Shown here: positions 52,519 to 64,000 of the stretch, piece after piece | How positions within the stretch are numbered: the stretch's first letter is position 1 | Layout of the letters: each line of letters begins with the position of its first letter | Assembly (NCBI GenBank): GCA_001600095.1 | Contig: BCIX01000002.1 | Span: 124,001 to 188,000, forward strand | Length of the DNA stretch: 64,000 nt | Source: Bullera alba | Taxonomy: Eukaryota > Basidiomycota > Tremellomycetes > Tremellales > Bulleraceae | Reading direction: 5' to 3' | Position numbers and translations under genes: made by a program | The notes under the pieces: generated by a model | The model's input: only the letters and a program-made list of their open reading frames with translations | The model's database searches: none | What the model was told of the DNA's origin: nothing

Positions 52519-55485
52519 TCAAGCGTCGTTGATGTCGTCGAGGGCGGAGATGAGGGGAGAGTGAACTGGCTGTCCTCGCTTCTTGTAGAACTCGACGACC
52601 TTCTCTCCTCGCTTGGCGATACCAGAGGGGGTGATGTCGAACTATATGTATCATCAGCATCTCACTCGGCGGAACGCTAGTCGCTACTGACCTTCTCGTA
52701 GATCTGCTGGTATGGACCCGAAGCACCCCACGACTTGAGACCGAACTGCTCGTGCGAGAGCGATCCCCAGCCGTAGGTCGAGTAAGCCTCGACGGAGAGG
52801 ACTGGGTGGCCGGATGGCAGGACGCTCAGTCGGTAGTCCTTTGGCTGGGTGTTCTATAGCGATGTTAGCGGCGCCCTCAGTACGTTGAAAGAACTATACT
52901 CACGAAGACATCGATACATGGCATCGAGACGATTCGGACCTTGTAGCCCTTGCTCTTCAGCTGCTCAGCAGCCTCAACACAGAGTCCGACCTCGGAACCA
53001 GTAGAGACGATGGTGAGGTCGGCTACAGATTGTCAGTAAAACTCGGTCGATCTGTCTCGGCTCGACTCACCGTTCTCGACATCGTTGAGCACGTAACCAC
53101 CCTTGGTGGCCTTCTCGATGGTCGAGTTGGCGAGTTGGGGTAGCTAGAGTGGGATCAGCAGAGTCCGAACGGCACAAGGTCGAGAATAGACTCACGTTCT
53201 GTCTCGAGAAAGCGAGGACGGATGGGGTGTGCTGGGAGAGGATAGCAACGAGGTAGGCACCGGAGGTCTAAGTGATAGTGGTCAGTCACAAGTCGAATGG
53301 GCCATATATCCTATCCTGCTCACCTCGTTGCCGTCGGCTGGTCGCCAGAAGGCGAGGTTTGGGGTAGCTCGCAACCAAGCGGCAGTCTCGACCGGCTGGT
53401 GGGTTGGTCCGTCCTCTCCGAGACCGATAGAGTCGTGGGTGGCGACCTGGAGAACTCGCAGGTGGGACAGAGCAGAGAGTCGAACGGCACCGGCAGCGTA
53501 CGAGACAAAGTTGAGGAAAGTAGCACCGAAGGGGATCAGACCGCCGTAGGCAGCGATACCGTTGCAGATGGCAGTCATACCGTGCTCTCGGACACCGAAT
53601 CGGAAGTATCGGCCAGCGTACGATCCGAGACCGGTAGATGGGTGCTGGAAGTCCTCGGCGTTCTTCCATCGGGTCAAGTTGGATCCGGTCAAATCGGCCG
53701 ATCCACCAACGAGCTCTGGGAGGACCTCGGCAAGCTTGGTGATGGTGGTCTCGGACAGCTTTCGGGATCCGACAGCGGCGTCCTCGGTGGTGTACGTTGG
53801 CAGGGCCTTCTCCCATCCTTCTGGCAGTCTACCCTCGATTCGTCGCTTGAGCTCGGCTCCCTCGGTGGGGTACTTCTCAGTGTACTTGGCGAGCAAGTCG
53901 TCCCACTCGGCGGCCTTCTTGTTACCCTTCTCGGCGACCTGCTCGTAGAGGTCGCGGGTCTCCTTCTGAACGGCGAAGCTCTCGTCGGGGTTGAAGCCGA
54001 ACTTCTTCTTCATCTGCTGAATGTCCTCCTTCTTGAGAGCTAAGAGATGTTAGATTGAAAGATGTGACCTTTGAACGCCAGACTCACGGGCGCCGTGCAC
54101 ATCGTGACCACCCTGCTTGAGGGAACCGTAACCGATGATGGTCTTCATGTTGATGATGGTTGGGGCGTCTTTCGACTTCTTGGCCTCGGTGATGGCCTTC
54201 TCAATAGCATCGTAGTCGCTGGTGTGACATGAGTGATCGCACATTGTGAGCCCTGAGAGCAAACTCACTCGTTTCCGTTCTCGACGTGGAGGACGTTCCA
54301 TCCGTACGACTTGTATCGGGCCTCAACATCCTCAGTGAAGGAGACGTTTGTGTCACCGTCAATGGTGATCTCTAAGAAGGCTGTCAGCTCCAGCCCAGAA
54401 TGAGGAGCTTGTCGACCCACTGTTGTCATCGTAGATGGCGACAAGGTTGCCGAGCTTCAAGTGACTACAGATCTGATCAGTCCAACTCGACGCCGACAAC
54501 CCAAGCGATCCTACTCACCCGGCGAGCGAACAAGCCTCAGAGGCAACACCCTCCTGGAGACAACCGTCACCGAGGAAGACTGCGGGACGTCAGCAGGACT
54601 CATTGTATGATGCCAGAATAGCCCACTCACCAAAGGTGTGGTTGTTGATGAGCTCGAAGCCGTCCTTGTTGAAGACGGCACCCATGTGGGCCTGTGCGAT
54701 GGCAAGACCAACGGCGTTGGCGATACCTGGTTAGATTGTCAGCGGAAGGTGTTCCAATTCTGAACTTCGATACGCACCCTGTCCGAGAGGACCGGTGGTG
54801 ACCTCGATACCGTCGGTGACACCGTTCTCTGGGTGACCTGGGGTGATGGATCCGACCTGTCTAAACTGCTTCAAGTCGTCCATGGAGACCTTGTAGCCGG
54901 AAAGGTGGAGCATGATGTACTGGAGGGCACAACTAGTCAAGGGGTCAACATACTGCATTTACAGACATTGCCTTCCACTCACGCGTGACCGTTGGAGAGG
55001 ACAAATCGGTCTCGGTTGAACCATTTCGAGTTCTTGTTGGAGAAGTTCATGTGTCTCGTCCATAGAACGTGAGCGGCCGGGGCCATGCCCTGATAGCAGA
55101 GTTTAGCTAGGCGACTACATTGTATTAGTAGCTGAGACTCACCATGGGGGCACCTGGGTGACCAGAGTTGGCCTGTGAGTAGCGGAGAACAAGGAAGGAA
55201 CGGTGATGTCAGCGCTTGGACCCCTCGCTAAAAGTTGTGAAACGTGGTCGGCCGTGGTGGAGGCTGATGTTCATTGGTAAGAGGAATGAGAAATACCTTT
55301 GCAACGACATCGGCGGCAAGGGCTCGGATGGTGCTGTGAGAGGGCGCGGTTAGCAGGCATTCATCTCATACTGAAGCGATGAAGATGAGGTTGGACATTG
55401 TATATCATGTGGAAGGTGGTGGAATTGAGAGTGACGGATATGGAATGACTTACTTGACAGCGATAAGATCGGTTTGGCTGGCCAT
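52519..55485 (-). CDS. transketolase
   Basis: A cytosolic thiamine-diphosphate enzyme of the pentose phosphate pathway that moves two-carbon units between sugar phosphates. Around a dozen exons, about 685 residues as in yeast Tkl1. It starts at ATG 55485 ([10 protein letters not shown]). Recognisable blocks: an N-terminal [10 protein letters not shown] region and [20 protein letters not shown], the [20 protein letters not shown] loop, the ThDP motif [20 protein letters not shown] ending in YDDN, then [14 protein letters not shown], the pyrimidine-domain [55 protein letters not shown] and GPTHQPVET. It ends [10 protein letters not shown] and Ala. The catalytic His residues and the Glu of FGVREHGM are present. 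It ends about 100 bases from the convergent F-box paralog B. Confidence 0.97.
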
Positions 55486-55910
55486 TTTGCAGAACTGTTG
55501 GGGTTGCTGAGTGTCAGTAGGACGATCACAGCTGCTCTGAGCGCTACTGACCTTTGTATTTGTGTGTTAGAAGGAAGAAGGAGGTTGATTGACAATGATT
55601 AAAAAGTCGAAGATAGAGATGGAGTGAGTGACGACGATTGGACCTCGCTTTGGGGCGACTGGGAGATGGTGCTCGGTAGAATTCAGGGTAAAAAGTGCCA
55701 CAAATACCAACTCGCCGCCGGATATCCGGTCCGGTTGTCAGATCTGCTCGCTGCCAACTGTCGGGTCGGCGTCGTCGGGACGGTCGGCAGCGGTCAACGG
55801 TTGTGTGTCCACCTCATACTCACAGGCAAAGCTCAGAAGATCTGGTCGAGCCAGACGTCCGATGGACAACGGGAGTCATGAGCTGTACATTGTGCATACG
55901 TCAATTCAAA

Positions 55911-57697
55911 TCACCTCCTACCTCTCCTTCTGCTGTGAGAGTAGCCCCTATCATCATCCTCGCTATCGCTATACTCGTCGCTCCTAAACATCCTAGTCAT
56001 TCTGTTCCGCCAGTTGCCCTTGCCCTTTGCCCGCTTGCTCCTCTCCCTACGTCGTCTCTTCTCTTCGTCTCTGATCCTCTGTCGCTCCGCCTCGGCATCC
56101 CTCGCCGCCTGCTCTTTCTCCTCTTGCTCGCGAACGACTTCAGCAGAGGCAGTGGTGAGTTGACGCCCGGAGAGGATGTACTGCCGTTTATGCTTGCCGA
56201 ATCGGTATAGCACGGGCAGCGCCGAGATGAGAAAGGCGGATATGAGTACCAAGGAAGATATACCAATCAGAGTCAACGCCGGTCTGTATCGACTCAGCCG
56301 ACATCATAAACGCTTGGAAAGTCTAACTCACCCAGCTAAGACCTGATCTTTGCCTAGGTTACCGGAGAGGGTGCCAAGGAAGAACTTGTCCACGATCCAC
56401 TATTCATCGTCAGCGAGTCACCCAAGCGCACTTCCAGAGCGTGTCCGCTTGGTCTCAAGTCTCGACTCACCGCTCCCATGCTGACGACCGCCGCTGCGAG
56501 GATAGTCCCATGCTGGAACCAGCCAGCTTCCGCCTGTCGAAGGTCAACCCTGCCCAGTAAGAGACCCGTGGGAGCATCTATCGCTCACCTGTCTGTTCGC
56601 GCGATAGTACCTCCGCCAGAGGTGCAGTAAGACAGGAACAAACGCCAACATCGCACACAACAGCGCTTCAACGCCCGTCAGCTCCTTCGACTTGGTTCAG
56701 CAGCTCAGCTGACTCACCTATGCCATGGAGAATCATTGCGTGGACCAACAGGCTGTTGAAGTCGTCTGGCTCCATACCACCCGGCTTGCTAGCCAACACC
56801 TTGTCCATGCTGTACCAACTACTAGCCACTGAGCAAGTCGATCTAGGTACAGCACCAGTCAGCCATCTACCCTTTCGTTCAAGTTGGACCCGCCAGCGCT
56901 CACTTTTGGGCGTCTTGACTCCTGACGCACCACCCCCACGCACCGAGCGTAAGGAAGCCAGCATGTCCAGCGGCCTCTGAGCCATTTGTCGACTCGGCTC
57001 GTCTGATTATACCTCCCAGAGTACTAGCCTGGCTCAGGATAGAGGTCGAGTTGCCATCCTCCGAGACTCCGTGCTCCGTTGCGGCGAAGAGAGCATCGAA
57101 GCTGTCAGGCGTCAGGCGGACTTTGATGACGCTGAAGTCGGCTCGGAGCTCGGAGCTCGAACAGGTGATCAAGAACAACATGACCACCCCGGCCAGCAAC
57201 GGCAGTATCAATGCCATTGACCAGCATATCCTCGATATGACTGACATTCCATCCGTCGACCCGGGAGTCTTGTCGCTTTTGTCACTCTCGCCAGCTTCAA
57301 CAGTGTCCACGGTGGTAGTGGCGGCGGTACCGGTGGAACCCTTCTCCGGGGCATCTCTGGCTTCGGACAAGGCGTAAGAAGGTAGATCGGCTTCGGCTTT
57401 TTTGCTCATAATTGAGTCCTTGCTATTCTGCCTGGAGGGTCGCTGCTCGGCTTGCCTTTCGGGAACATCCTCCTCTTCCACCTCTTCTCGGACGCTACCC
57501 ATTCGGTCACGCGAGTCGCGGTGATATCGATCTCGCTCTCGTCGGGATCTATGCGAAGAGACAGAATCGCCAGATCCCCGTCGTCGTGGCTCATAGTCGT
57601 CTCGACTCCTCGATCGGCCGGAGCGATGTGAGCGAGAAGAGCGTGTAGAGTCGGACGAGCCCTTACGCCGACCATGGCGTCTCTCGTGCTCAGGCAT
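55911..57697 (-). CDS. SUR7/PalI-family four-span membrane protein
   Basis: A fungal claudin-like protein, likely of the plasma membrane or eisosomes. It starts at ATG 57697 (MPEHERRHGRRKGSSDSTRS). A ~150-residue Arg/Ser-rich cytosolic N-terminus precedes span 1 (ICWSMALILPLLAGVVMLFL). An extracellular loop carries FLTLGAWGWCV, the G-x-W-x-x-C feature of the SUR7/PalI group, and a second Cys. Three further spans follow, the last TLIGISSLVLISAFLISALP, and a long basic coiled tail (EVVREQEEKEQAARDAEAER, RRRRERSKRAKGKG, FRSDEYSDSEDDD). Upstream of the ATG the frame stays open for about 40 codons without another ATG, so a spliced upstream exon cannot be excluded. The specific subfamily is unclear. 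Confidence 0.75.
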
Positions 57698-58336
57698 CAG
57701 GCTGGCAGGACGAGATGACCCGTTGTCCGATGTCGTAGGTCTACTATAGAACGGTCTCAGCCGGCTCGTGCCTCGACGTCGCGGTGATCGTAGATGTCTG
57801 GTGTGAGCTCTCCCGGAGACTTGTCAACACTTTTACCCAGTTGCAGTCTTTGTAGATGTATGTTGAATGGGGAGTGAGCGCCAGTAGCTTAGGCATGATA
57901 CCCGGACAAGTGGGTGTTTTGGGCTACACCACATCTGCGGCTAGGATCAAAGGACGGCACAAGGGATGTAACCGAAACATGTGTGGACGATTGGTGAGTA
58001 CGGCTCAGTCCTGCTCAGTCGGATAGCTGTTAAGGGTAAGCATAGGGATAGCCTGAAATATGACCCTTAGCGTCTGTTCAGACTTGGACTCGTGTTCTCC
58101 TAAACTCCGTGATTCGTGGTGAGATTGATCATACATGATTTGGTGAAAACGGCCAGCGATGCCTCTATCCGTCCTCCTTCCGCTCGCTGAGTGATTTCGC
58201 CGCAGCAGCCGCTCTTCTTCCTCCTTCGTGACGGGTTTTCCAGATCCATTCTGCTCCATGAACATCTGTGAAGCCAACTGCTGCCTTCGTCCTTCCGCGT
58301 TCCTGACCGACTCGCATCCTCCGCCTGATCATCCGT
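57698..58336. other. intergenic region
   Basis: Upstream of the SUR7-like gene and downstream of ISD11, both minus strand. No conserved frame beyond the open stretch adjoining the SUR7-like start (57,698-57,820). Confidence 0.5.
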
Positions 58337-58741
58337 TTATACTGGCTGTCCGCCTCCACCAGCGGCCGCCTCCATGCCCGCTCCTCCTCCACTGGTGATC
58401 AATCTCGGATGCTCCACCACCAGCTTATCCCCCTTGAAAGCCCGATTGACCTCTGCCGCCCTCTGCAGCACTTCCAGCTCCTTGGTGTGCTCCTCGTAGA
58501 ATTGGCTCAGGTCGACCTGCTGACTAATGCTCCTGCTGTCCGGCGCGGTCTTCTCTGCCGTTGACGGTGACGACTTGAGATCGGTCTTTCCTTGGTTCTC
58601 CATGGATGCAATGACGGGCCGGAAGACTTCGTCGGCTCGGCGGAGGAAATGGGTGCGGTAGTTGTACGATGCGAATCGCCCAGCGGCGGTAAGTGTCGAT
58701 TTGTACAGCTGTTGGATTTGCGCGAGTGTGGGTTTCGACAT
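58337..58741 (-). CDS. LYR-motif protein Isd11 (LYRM4)
   Basis: A mitochondrial partner of the cysteine desulfurase Nfs1, required for Fe-S cluster assembly. Single exon, 134 codons; yeast Isd11 has about 94. The N-terminal LYR fold is clear: IQQLYKSTLTAAGRFASYNY, then RTHFLRRADEVFRPVI, with the L-Y motif, the F-x-x-Y-N-x-R segment and the trailing F-R typical of Isd11. The extra C-terminal ~55 residues (SQQVDLSQFYEEHTKELEVL, then EHPRLITSGGGAGME) are a helix plus a Gly-rich tail not found in yeast. It starts at ATG 58741. The family is confident; a different LYRM member is a minor alternative. Confidence 0.82.
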   Translation of the reverse strand: MSKPTLAQIQQLYKSTLTAAGRFASYNYRTHFLRRADEVFRPVIASMENQGKTDLKSSPSTAEKTAPDSRSISQQVDLSQFYEEHTKELEVLQRAAEVNRAFKGDKLVVEHPRLITSGGGAGMEAAAGGGGQPV

Positions 58742-59120
58742 GGTGATGTGTATCTATGGCTTGATAGCCTGTGTGAAGCGTCTGGCGGTTGGTATGTGTT
58801 CTTCGTGTTGACGAGATATGTCACGGCGTAGGGCGAAAGATGAATAGATGCAGAGATCTCGAGTGGCCGAGCCAACTTTTTAATTCGTCACCGATGGATC
58901 GATGGGTGGCGAAGATTTACTCTCACACGCTTCGGCCAGACTAACAGCATGAATGATCTCGTCCCCTCGGCACGTGGCCCGTGGGTCCAGAACCAGCTCA
59001 GGGTCGGTGTGCTCAAGATGAGACGGCTCTTGCGGATCGTATGGCATACGATATTTGATGCTGAGATGTGCATATGCTCCCTATTCCATGATGTCCCGGA
59101 GTCTCGAAGACCTCAACCAG
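58742..59120. other. intergenic region
   Basis: Between ISD11 and the decarboxylase stop codon, both minus strand. Nothing specific seen. Confidence 0.5.
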
Positions 59121-61385
59121 CTACTGCTCCAGCTCCCGCTTCTCCTCCTCCCACTGGCGCAACACTTCCTCCCCTTCTTGCTCGATCACCGCCCAAACCT
59201 CCTCGACATCCTTCATTGTGGTGTTCGCCCCTCCTAGCGCTATCCGAATGACCTTCTTCTCCCCCTCCAGACTATGCAAAGTCGACGGCGTGAGGAACAC
59301 GTCCGAGCGTGAATCCAGCCGATTGTGCAACTTTTGCGTGAGCAGATTGAGCTCTGGATCCGACAAGGGCTTAGACAAGTGGTCGGGGGTGATCAACCGG
59401 AATACCACGAGGGACAGGGATGGCGGAGTTACCACTTCGAATATCCGGCTCGAAGTGATGATTGCGACGAGCTGACGACCCTGATCGATTCCCTGCGAGA
59501 AAGATGTAGCGTAAGCCAGGCAGATGTCAAGTATAAGGATACGTACAGTCTTCAGATGCCTCTGGAATCCTTCTACTCCGTAGCTCCGCAGGACGAACCA
59601 CGTCTTGACACTTCGGAAACGTCGACCGAGAGCAATCTGCCAATTCCGGTAATCGATCACCGTTCCAGCATCATACTGCGCACTGCGTAAGAAGGCCTGA
59701 GAGGAAATCAGCGCGTTAGCGTGAGGACACAATCGCCCGGCTAGTTCCCACCGGAGTCACGTCGAACGCGTCTACCAAGTCTCGTCTATCTCGGATGAAG
59801 AAAAGCGCTGAAGAACAGTCAATACAATCCTGACAGTTATATAGGAGGACACTTACAACAGTCCATGCCTACCAGACCCCACTTGTGCAGATTGGTACAG
59901 AACGAGTCGGCATATTGATTGACCTCTGCTAGTCTAAGTCGGTCACGTTGTTCAGGGAGTGCGTATGCAACACCAGCCCACTATGTCCACTCTCAGTCGA
60001 TGTCAAGATGTATCTCTCGCCGGTCCACTCACCGCTGCGTCGACATGGAGGAATGCTGTTGGATAATCCTTTACTATCGCACTGTCAGCTCGATCCGGAT
60101 AGGGCACTCAGAGGCCAGCTTACCGACTTGACCGATCTCGGCAACATGGTCCACAGCCCCAGTCGACGTCGTGCCCACAGTAGCCACTGCTGGAATCAGA
60201 AGCTGATATTCATGTGGACAAGATCACTTACCAACGAAGAACGGGTAGTATCCCTTGGCCGAGTCTGCGTCGATAGCGGCACGGAGAGCATCTCCTCGAA
60301 GGGCATAGTCATCCTTCTCCGACACCTCGACCGCCCTCCACTGCAGCCCAAGCAGTCTAGCGGCCTGTGTCGCGTCAGATGCGGATAATCATCGATATGG
60401 CTGCTGGATCGACTGACCTTGACTCCGAGCGAATGGGTTTGGGTACTACCGTACATGACCAGCTTCTGACCGTACTTCTCCCTTATGTGGTTTGGAACGT
60501 CGCTTCCGGGCGGTTTGGGCGTCTCCGATCCGTCACCATTAGATTCGGAGCTTTCTGCAGCATGCTGTTTCGCCAGGACCTGAAGCGCGCGTTCTCGAGC
60601 TGCCATAGCGGCCGTCAAGGCGGATTCGGACGCCGTCGCCTGAAGATGCTCAACACGACTCCTCCTAGAAGTGAATAGGGGTCTTATGCTCACCATAATT
60701 ATACCTCCGCCCTTCTTGGACGAGACGTGGAAGTCCTGTGATAGACCCAATAGTTGAGCGCACCAGTCCATGGTCACTTGCTCCAATTCAGTGCAGGCCG
60801 GGGAACAGACCCACTGACCAAAAGTCAGTCTCCTCTCCAGCCCTCCGACAGAATGTGAACTCACGCTGAAACCAGGATTGCTGACACTAGCCGCATAGAG
60901 CTCTCCTAGCATGCTCTCGAATGTGCTAATCGAGGGGAAGTACGCGAAGAACTTTCCATGTTGCCAGTGTGTCATTCCTGGCACCGAACCTCAGGATTCA
61001 CAATCTTCCATGCTGGGACGTCCACTGACCTGGGATAATGAGATCTTGGAAGTCTTTGGCGATCTTGGTGAACTCTTCTCCCTTGGCAGGGGCTTGGGCT
61101 GAGTCCCAGTCAACATCACCCCAACGATTTATGCCGAGTCATCAGGCGGGCTCACAAGGGAGATTCTCTACCAGAAATCCTGGCTGCACTTCGGCTTTAA
61201 CAGTCCTCTTGTTGAGACTGTAGTAGTAGTCGCATATCGAATCGACGGCCGCATAACCTTGGTGTCAAATTCAGTTGAGGACAGAATGTGAGTCCCTCGC
61301 AGAGCCTCACCGGCTTTCCTAAAACTACGAGACATTAGCAGAAGAACTCAAAGCAGGAATGCTCCACCTACCCTTCGATGTCCAT
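59121..61385 (-). CDS. aromatic-L-amino-acid decarboxylase (group II, PLP-dependent)
   Basis: Decarboxylates an aromatic amino acid (tyrosine, DOPA or tryptophan) to the amine using pyridoxal phosphate. About ten exons, just over 500 residues. It starts at ATG 61385: MDIEG then a short exon FRKAG, then YAAVDSICDYYYSLNKRTV and AEVQPGFLV, the standard opening of the family. Next come MTHWQHGKFFAYFPSISTFE, SPACTELEQVTMDWCAQLLG and the PLP-binding core: ATVGTTSTGAVDHVAEIGQV, then HVDAAWAG, and NLHKWGLVGMD with the Schiff-base Lys. The C-terminal domain has YRNWQIALGRRFRSVKTWFV, LRSYGVEGFQRHL and FLTPSTLHSLEGEKKVIRIA. It ends KRELEQ. The amine could feed secondary metabolism or amino-acid use; the substrate cannot be told from sequence alone. 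Confidence 0.92.
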
Positions 61386-61893
61386 TGTGGCTGTGAGAAA
61401 GCGTGAAGTATTCAGACAGCGCCAGAGATCTGCTGGATGATTCGAGGATGTCTGTGCTATAAAGCAGTATAAAGCGTACTGCCAAACCACCTTGCTTCGA
61501 TGCGATCTCTTGCTTACTCGAACTCTACTGCGCACTGTTAACTGTTGGCGCACTGCAACTTCCGATCCATGTCGCAGTGAGTTATCGGACCGGCCGGCTC
61601 AACGTCATGATCGGCGCTGACCGAAACTAGAGCGTTTAGCGCTTACATTCCCGGTACTTGCTAGCGCTAGCCGCCGGTGGATCCGGCTCGGTGCGGACTC
61701 GGAATCTCTCGGGATTTATGATTTGTGGCACTTTTTTGACTAGTGGACCCTTTGCTCACTGGTGGGCCAGTAACATTTCACTGAATCATGTCATAGAGGC
61801 TGCCCTTGGTCATACCTTGTATAGATAGCCTCAAAACACCAACCACCCCTTGTCCTCAAGCAGCGAATCATCACCGCACCTCACCACTCAGCC
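61386..61893. other. divergent promoter region, decarboxylase and COX5
   Basis: 508 bases between divergent start codons. No specific regulatory site identified. Confidence 0.5.
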
Positions 61894-62752
61894 ATGTTGT
61901 TCAGATCACGAGCCCTCGTTTCCGCCGTCGCTACCCCCCTGCGAGCGTCCGCTAGGACATACGCTTCCCCCGCCATTACCGTGACGTCGACTCGTTCGAA
62001 TGCCACGGCTCCCTTGCTCGGCAACATCGAGGCCAGCTGGAAGGACCTGTCCGCAGAGGAGCAGCACGAGGTGTACCAGCAACTAGGCGAGATCCAGAAG
62101 AAGGATTGGAAGGAGCTCACCACTGACGAGAAGAAAGCTGGTGAGTTTAGGAGATTATCGATACACACTGTGTAGTGGATGGTATCTGGGGGATAGAGTC
62201 TATGTGCATCCAGATAGAATACCAACCAGGGGAATGCTGGCAAGGATAAACCTCTCTGCGATTGTCTGCTCGGAGGACTGGCGATACCCCACGACTATTC
62301 CAAACATCACTTGGTCATTCTGTACTGACCGCCCCTTCTTATAGCCTACTTTGTCGCTTTCGGTCCCCACGGCCCACGAGCGCCCCTGAACGGCCCCAAC
62401 TACGGTCTCAAAGTGTTCGGTGTCACTGCCGGTGCCATTGCGGCCGCCATTGGTCTATTCGCCGTCATCCGATCCAACGGTGAGTGGTTTGCCTTCACCT
62501 GCTTCTCGAGGCAGTTCCCCGTTTCGTAATCATCTTCGCCGGATGCTGATTATTGTGATGTAGCCGCTCCTCCACCAAAGACCATGACCCGAGAATACCA
62601 GGAAGCCACGACCGAGTACATGAGGTCGCAGAAGATGAACCCAATCGTGAGTCGTCGCGAGGCCAAGGAAAAACACAGGCTGACTTACTGGCAATCAGTC
62701 TGGTGTCTCGTCCGAGGGATACAAGGGCAAGGGTATGGTTACCGTTGCCTAA
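61894..62752 (+). CDS. cytochrome c oxidase subunit IV (Cox5)
   Basis: A nuclear-coded inner-membrane subunit of respiratory complex IV. Four exons, about 172 residues. The N-terminus MLFRSRALVSAVATPLRASA is a typical Arg/Ala/Ser-rich mitochondrial presequence, followed by the matrix domain with EEQHEVYQQLGEIQKKDWKE and LTTDEKKA. After a ~205-base intron come AYFVAFGPHGPRAPLNGPNY and the single membrane span (VFGVTAGAIAAAIGLFAVIR). The intermembrane part has PPKTMTREYQEATTEYMRSQ and ends SGVSSEGYKGKGMVTVA and TAA. The match to fungal Cox5/subunit IV is strong, and splice phases were checked at all three introns. Confidence 0.94.
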
Positions 62753-63647
62753 ATAGAGATGGACTATTAGTCGGACTTGTGGACATGTGTTGCGCATTTG
62801 GACGGCGGAGCGTGGTGGTGGCGGGCATCTACAGTGTGATGCGGTCAGAGTGCCAGGAAGGTGCATGGAGGGAGTATAGGAGAGGCAGTATGCGCCCTCT
62901 CTGGAGAAGTGGAGTTGGAGAGTCTGGAGGGGTTCGCAAAAGAGCACCTTCTGCTAATGTTTACCTTTTTCCCCGATCGTTGCGGTGCGGTATGAAACGA
63001 AAGACAAATTTGCATCGACTTCGATCGAATGTGCTGGCCCAAGTGCTGGGTTTCTACTCGTCTAGGGGCAGGCGGCGAGATGCTAACGCCTCCAGCTCAT
63101 GCTGAATCTCAACATCGATGACGATTTTTCTTCAGATAGCCCTATCGATCATCCGCCTTCCCACTACCCTCAACTCCGTCTCTCAGCTCCACGGACCCTA
63201 GCCCTCACCACCCTCGAAACAGTATTGGAGCGTCATTACCGTGCAGTTCCCGACGTCGAATCCCGTGGGAGCCAAGAAGACTGCTTCTCCCACTCGATCA
63301 TACCTTCGCCGACCGACTGTAGATGATCCTCCCCGACCACTCCTTTGACCAGCACCGCTGCGTCGAGCTCGAGAGTAGGCGGAAAGAGGACTGAACGGTC
63401 GTTTCTCGGATAGGATGTCCAGATGATCGTGCTTGGAAGGCCAGTGACGCTGCTGTACTATCATGTTGCTCCTTGAGACAGCTCGAGCTGAGTTTGGAAT
63501 ACGTTCTGAGGCGAAGACGAGGGAAGACTGACTGGTATGCTACAAAAAGCCCTCGAGTCCATTCTCTTCTCTGTCCAAACCCCTTCCCTCGACGAAGCCC
63601 CCCTTGGAATTTCGCGGTATAGGCTGATTGAACCGAATTGACCAAAC
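62753..63647. other. intergenic region
   Basis: Contains the COX5 3' end and the promoter of the gene cut by the window edge. Minus-strand open frames here (for example around 63,298-63,690) show no recognisable domain and are not annotated. Confidence 0.45.
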
Positions 63648-64000
63648 ATGTCCGAGTCACAGAGCCTATTGAGGCAAATGGTGTTGCCAAAACGCATCCT
63701 GACGTCCCAGGTCAGTGTGGAGGCCGATCCCGAGGACGCGCCTCTCATGGGTGTATGGCGGAGTGACACCGAGGACACCTACGTCGTTGGGGACAACCAC
63801 GACGAGGACACCGAGACTTCGCCCGCGAATACGGTCGTACCCTTAGATTGGAAGCCGTCAGCCAAGGACCTCGGAGATTCAACTACTGTCGAGCCCGCCC
63901 ATCGCGATCTTCTCGATGCTCTTGCACCGATCACCGACGCCCAGGACGCCGTGTTCACCGATGGTTTCTCGAGAGCACCCACGTTTGCAGGTACCACCGC
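63648..64000 (+). CDS. unidentified protein, 3' end outside window
   Basis: From ATG 63648 an uninterrupted frame runs to the edge of the window (117 codons). It begins MSESQSLLRQMVLPKRILTS and is rich in Asp, Glu, Thr and Pro (EDTYVVGDNHDEDTETSP), suggesting a disordered acidic N-terminus. I do not recognise the family. No stop codon or clear donor appears before the end. Coding character is supported by the long clean frame and codon pattern; alternative introns cannot be judged. Confidence 0.5.
   Translation, partial: MSESQSLLRQMVLPKRILTSQVSVEADPEDAPLMGVWRSDTEDTYVVGDNHDEDTETSPANTVVPLDWKPSAKDLGDSTTVEPAHRDLLDALAPITDAQDAVFTDGFSRAPTFAGTT

Noticed and set aside
53297..54043. A 248-codon frame antisense to transketolase
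   Set aside because: It mirrors the strongly conserved transketolase exon on the other strand; its Gly/Ser/Val-rich peptide is what codon bias on the opposite strand produces.
1..64000. Search for tRNA, 5S rRNA, CRISPR arrays, transposon terminal repeats, telomere repeats and bacterial-type defence clusters
   Set aside because: No convincing A/B-box pair, array, long terminal repeat or intact transposase/reverse transcriptase was found by eye. A covariance or profile search could still find small RNAs I missed.

Overview
The window is nuclear DNA of a fungus, most likely a basidiomycete yeast of the Tremellomycetes (Cryptococcus relatives). The evidence is gene structure and content. Nearly every gene is cut by many short introns with GTGAGT-type donors and CTGAC/CTAAC-like branch points, genes lie on both strands with 0.3-0.5 kb between them, and most products have clear fungal or eukaryotic family matches. 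The genus is inferred, not proven. There are no bacterial-style operons, no CRISPR array, and no tRNA or rRNA gene that I could recognise. All gene models come from reading splice sites by eye; ends are firm where stated, and internal exon borders are mostly good but untested.

Layout. 1-12.7 kb: a beta-carbonic anhydrase, a gene-poor stretch holding a possible decayed primase-like gene, a doubtful small gene, and two major-facilitator permeases of the anion:cation symporter (Dal5/Liz1) group in tandem on the minus strand. 12.7-21.1 kb: an 8.4 kb gene-poor stretch in front of a WOPR-domain (Wor1/Ryp1/Pac2) transcription factor. It is rich in plus-strand splice-donor motifs and carries an unusual density of tandem duplications with a 10-bp unit. 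21-32.3 kb: the WOPR regulator, the CAAX protease Rce1, an Atg38/NRBF2-like MIT protein and a large Zn2Cys6 regulator. 32.6-45.3 kb: a housekeeping block with an Ddm1/HELLS/Irc5 chromatin remodeller, ribosomal protein uL14 (L23), an AAA ATPase with a signal-peptide-like start, an Apq12-like membrane protein and CDP-diacylglycerol synthase. 45.8-52.4 kb: two F-box paralogs in inverted orientation, each with a different frameshift, flanking a CEP95-like protein and an ALKBH6 dioxygenase. 52.5-64 kb: transketolase, a SUR7/PalI-like membrane protein, the Fe-S biogenesis factor Isd11, an aromatic-amino-acid decarboxylase, cytochrome oxidase subunit IV (Cox5) and the start of an unidentified gene.

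The genes are not one pathway. Loose themes are development and environment sensing (WOPR and zinc-cluster regulators, carbonic anhydrase), lipid and membrane biology (Cds1, Rce1, Apq12-like, SUR7-like), mitochondria (Isd11, Cox5) and chromatin (Ddm1/HELLS-like). The observations most worth a second look are the 10-bp tandem duplication field upstream of the WOPR gene, that gene's long and probably spliced leader, the two broken F-box paralogs, the AAA ATPase with a secretory-like N-terminus, and the primase-like relic.
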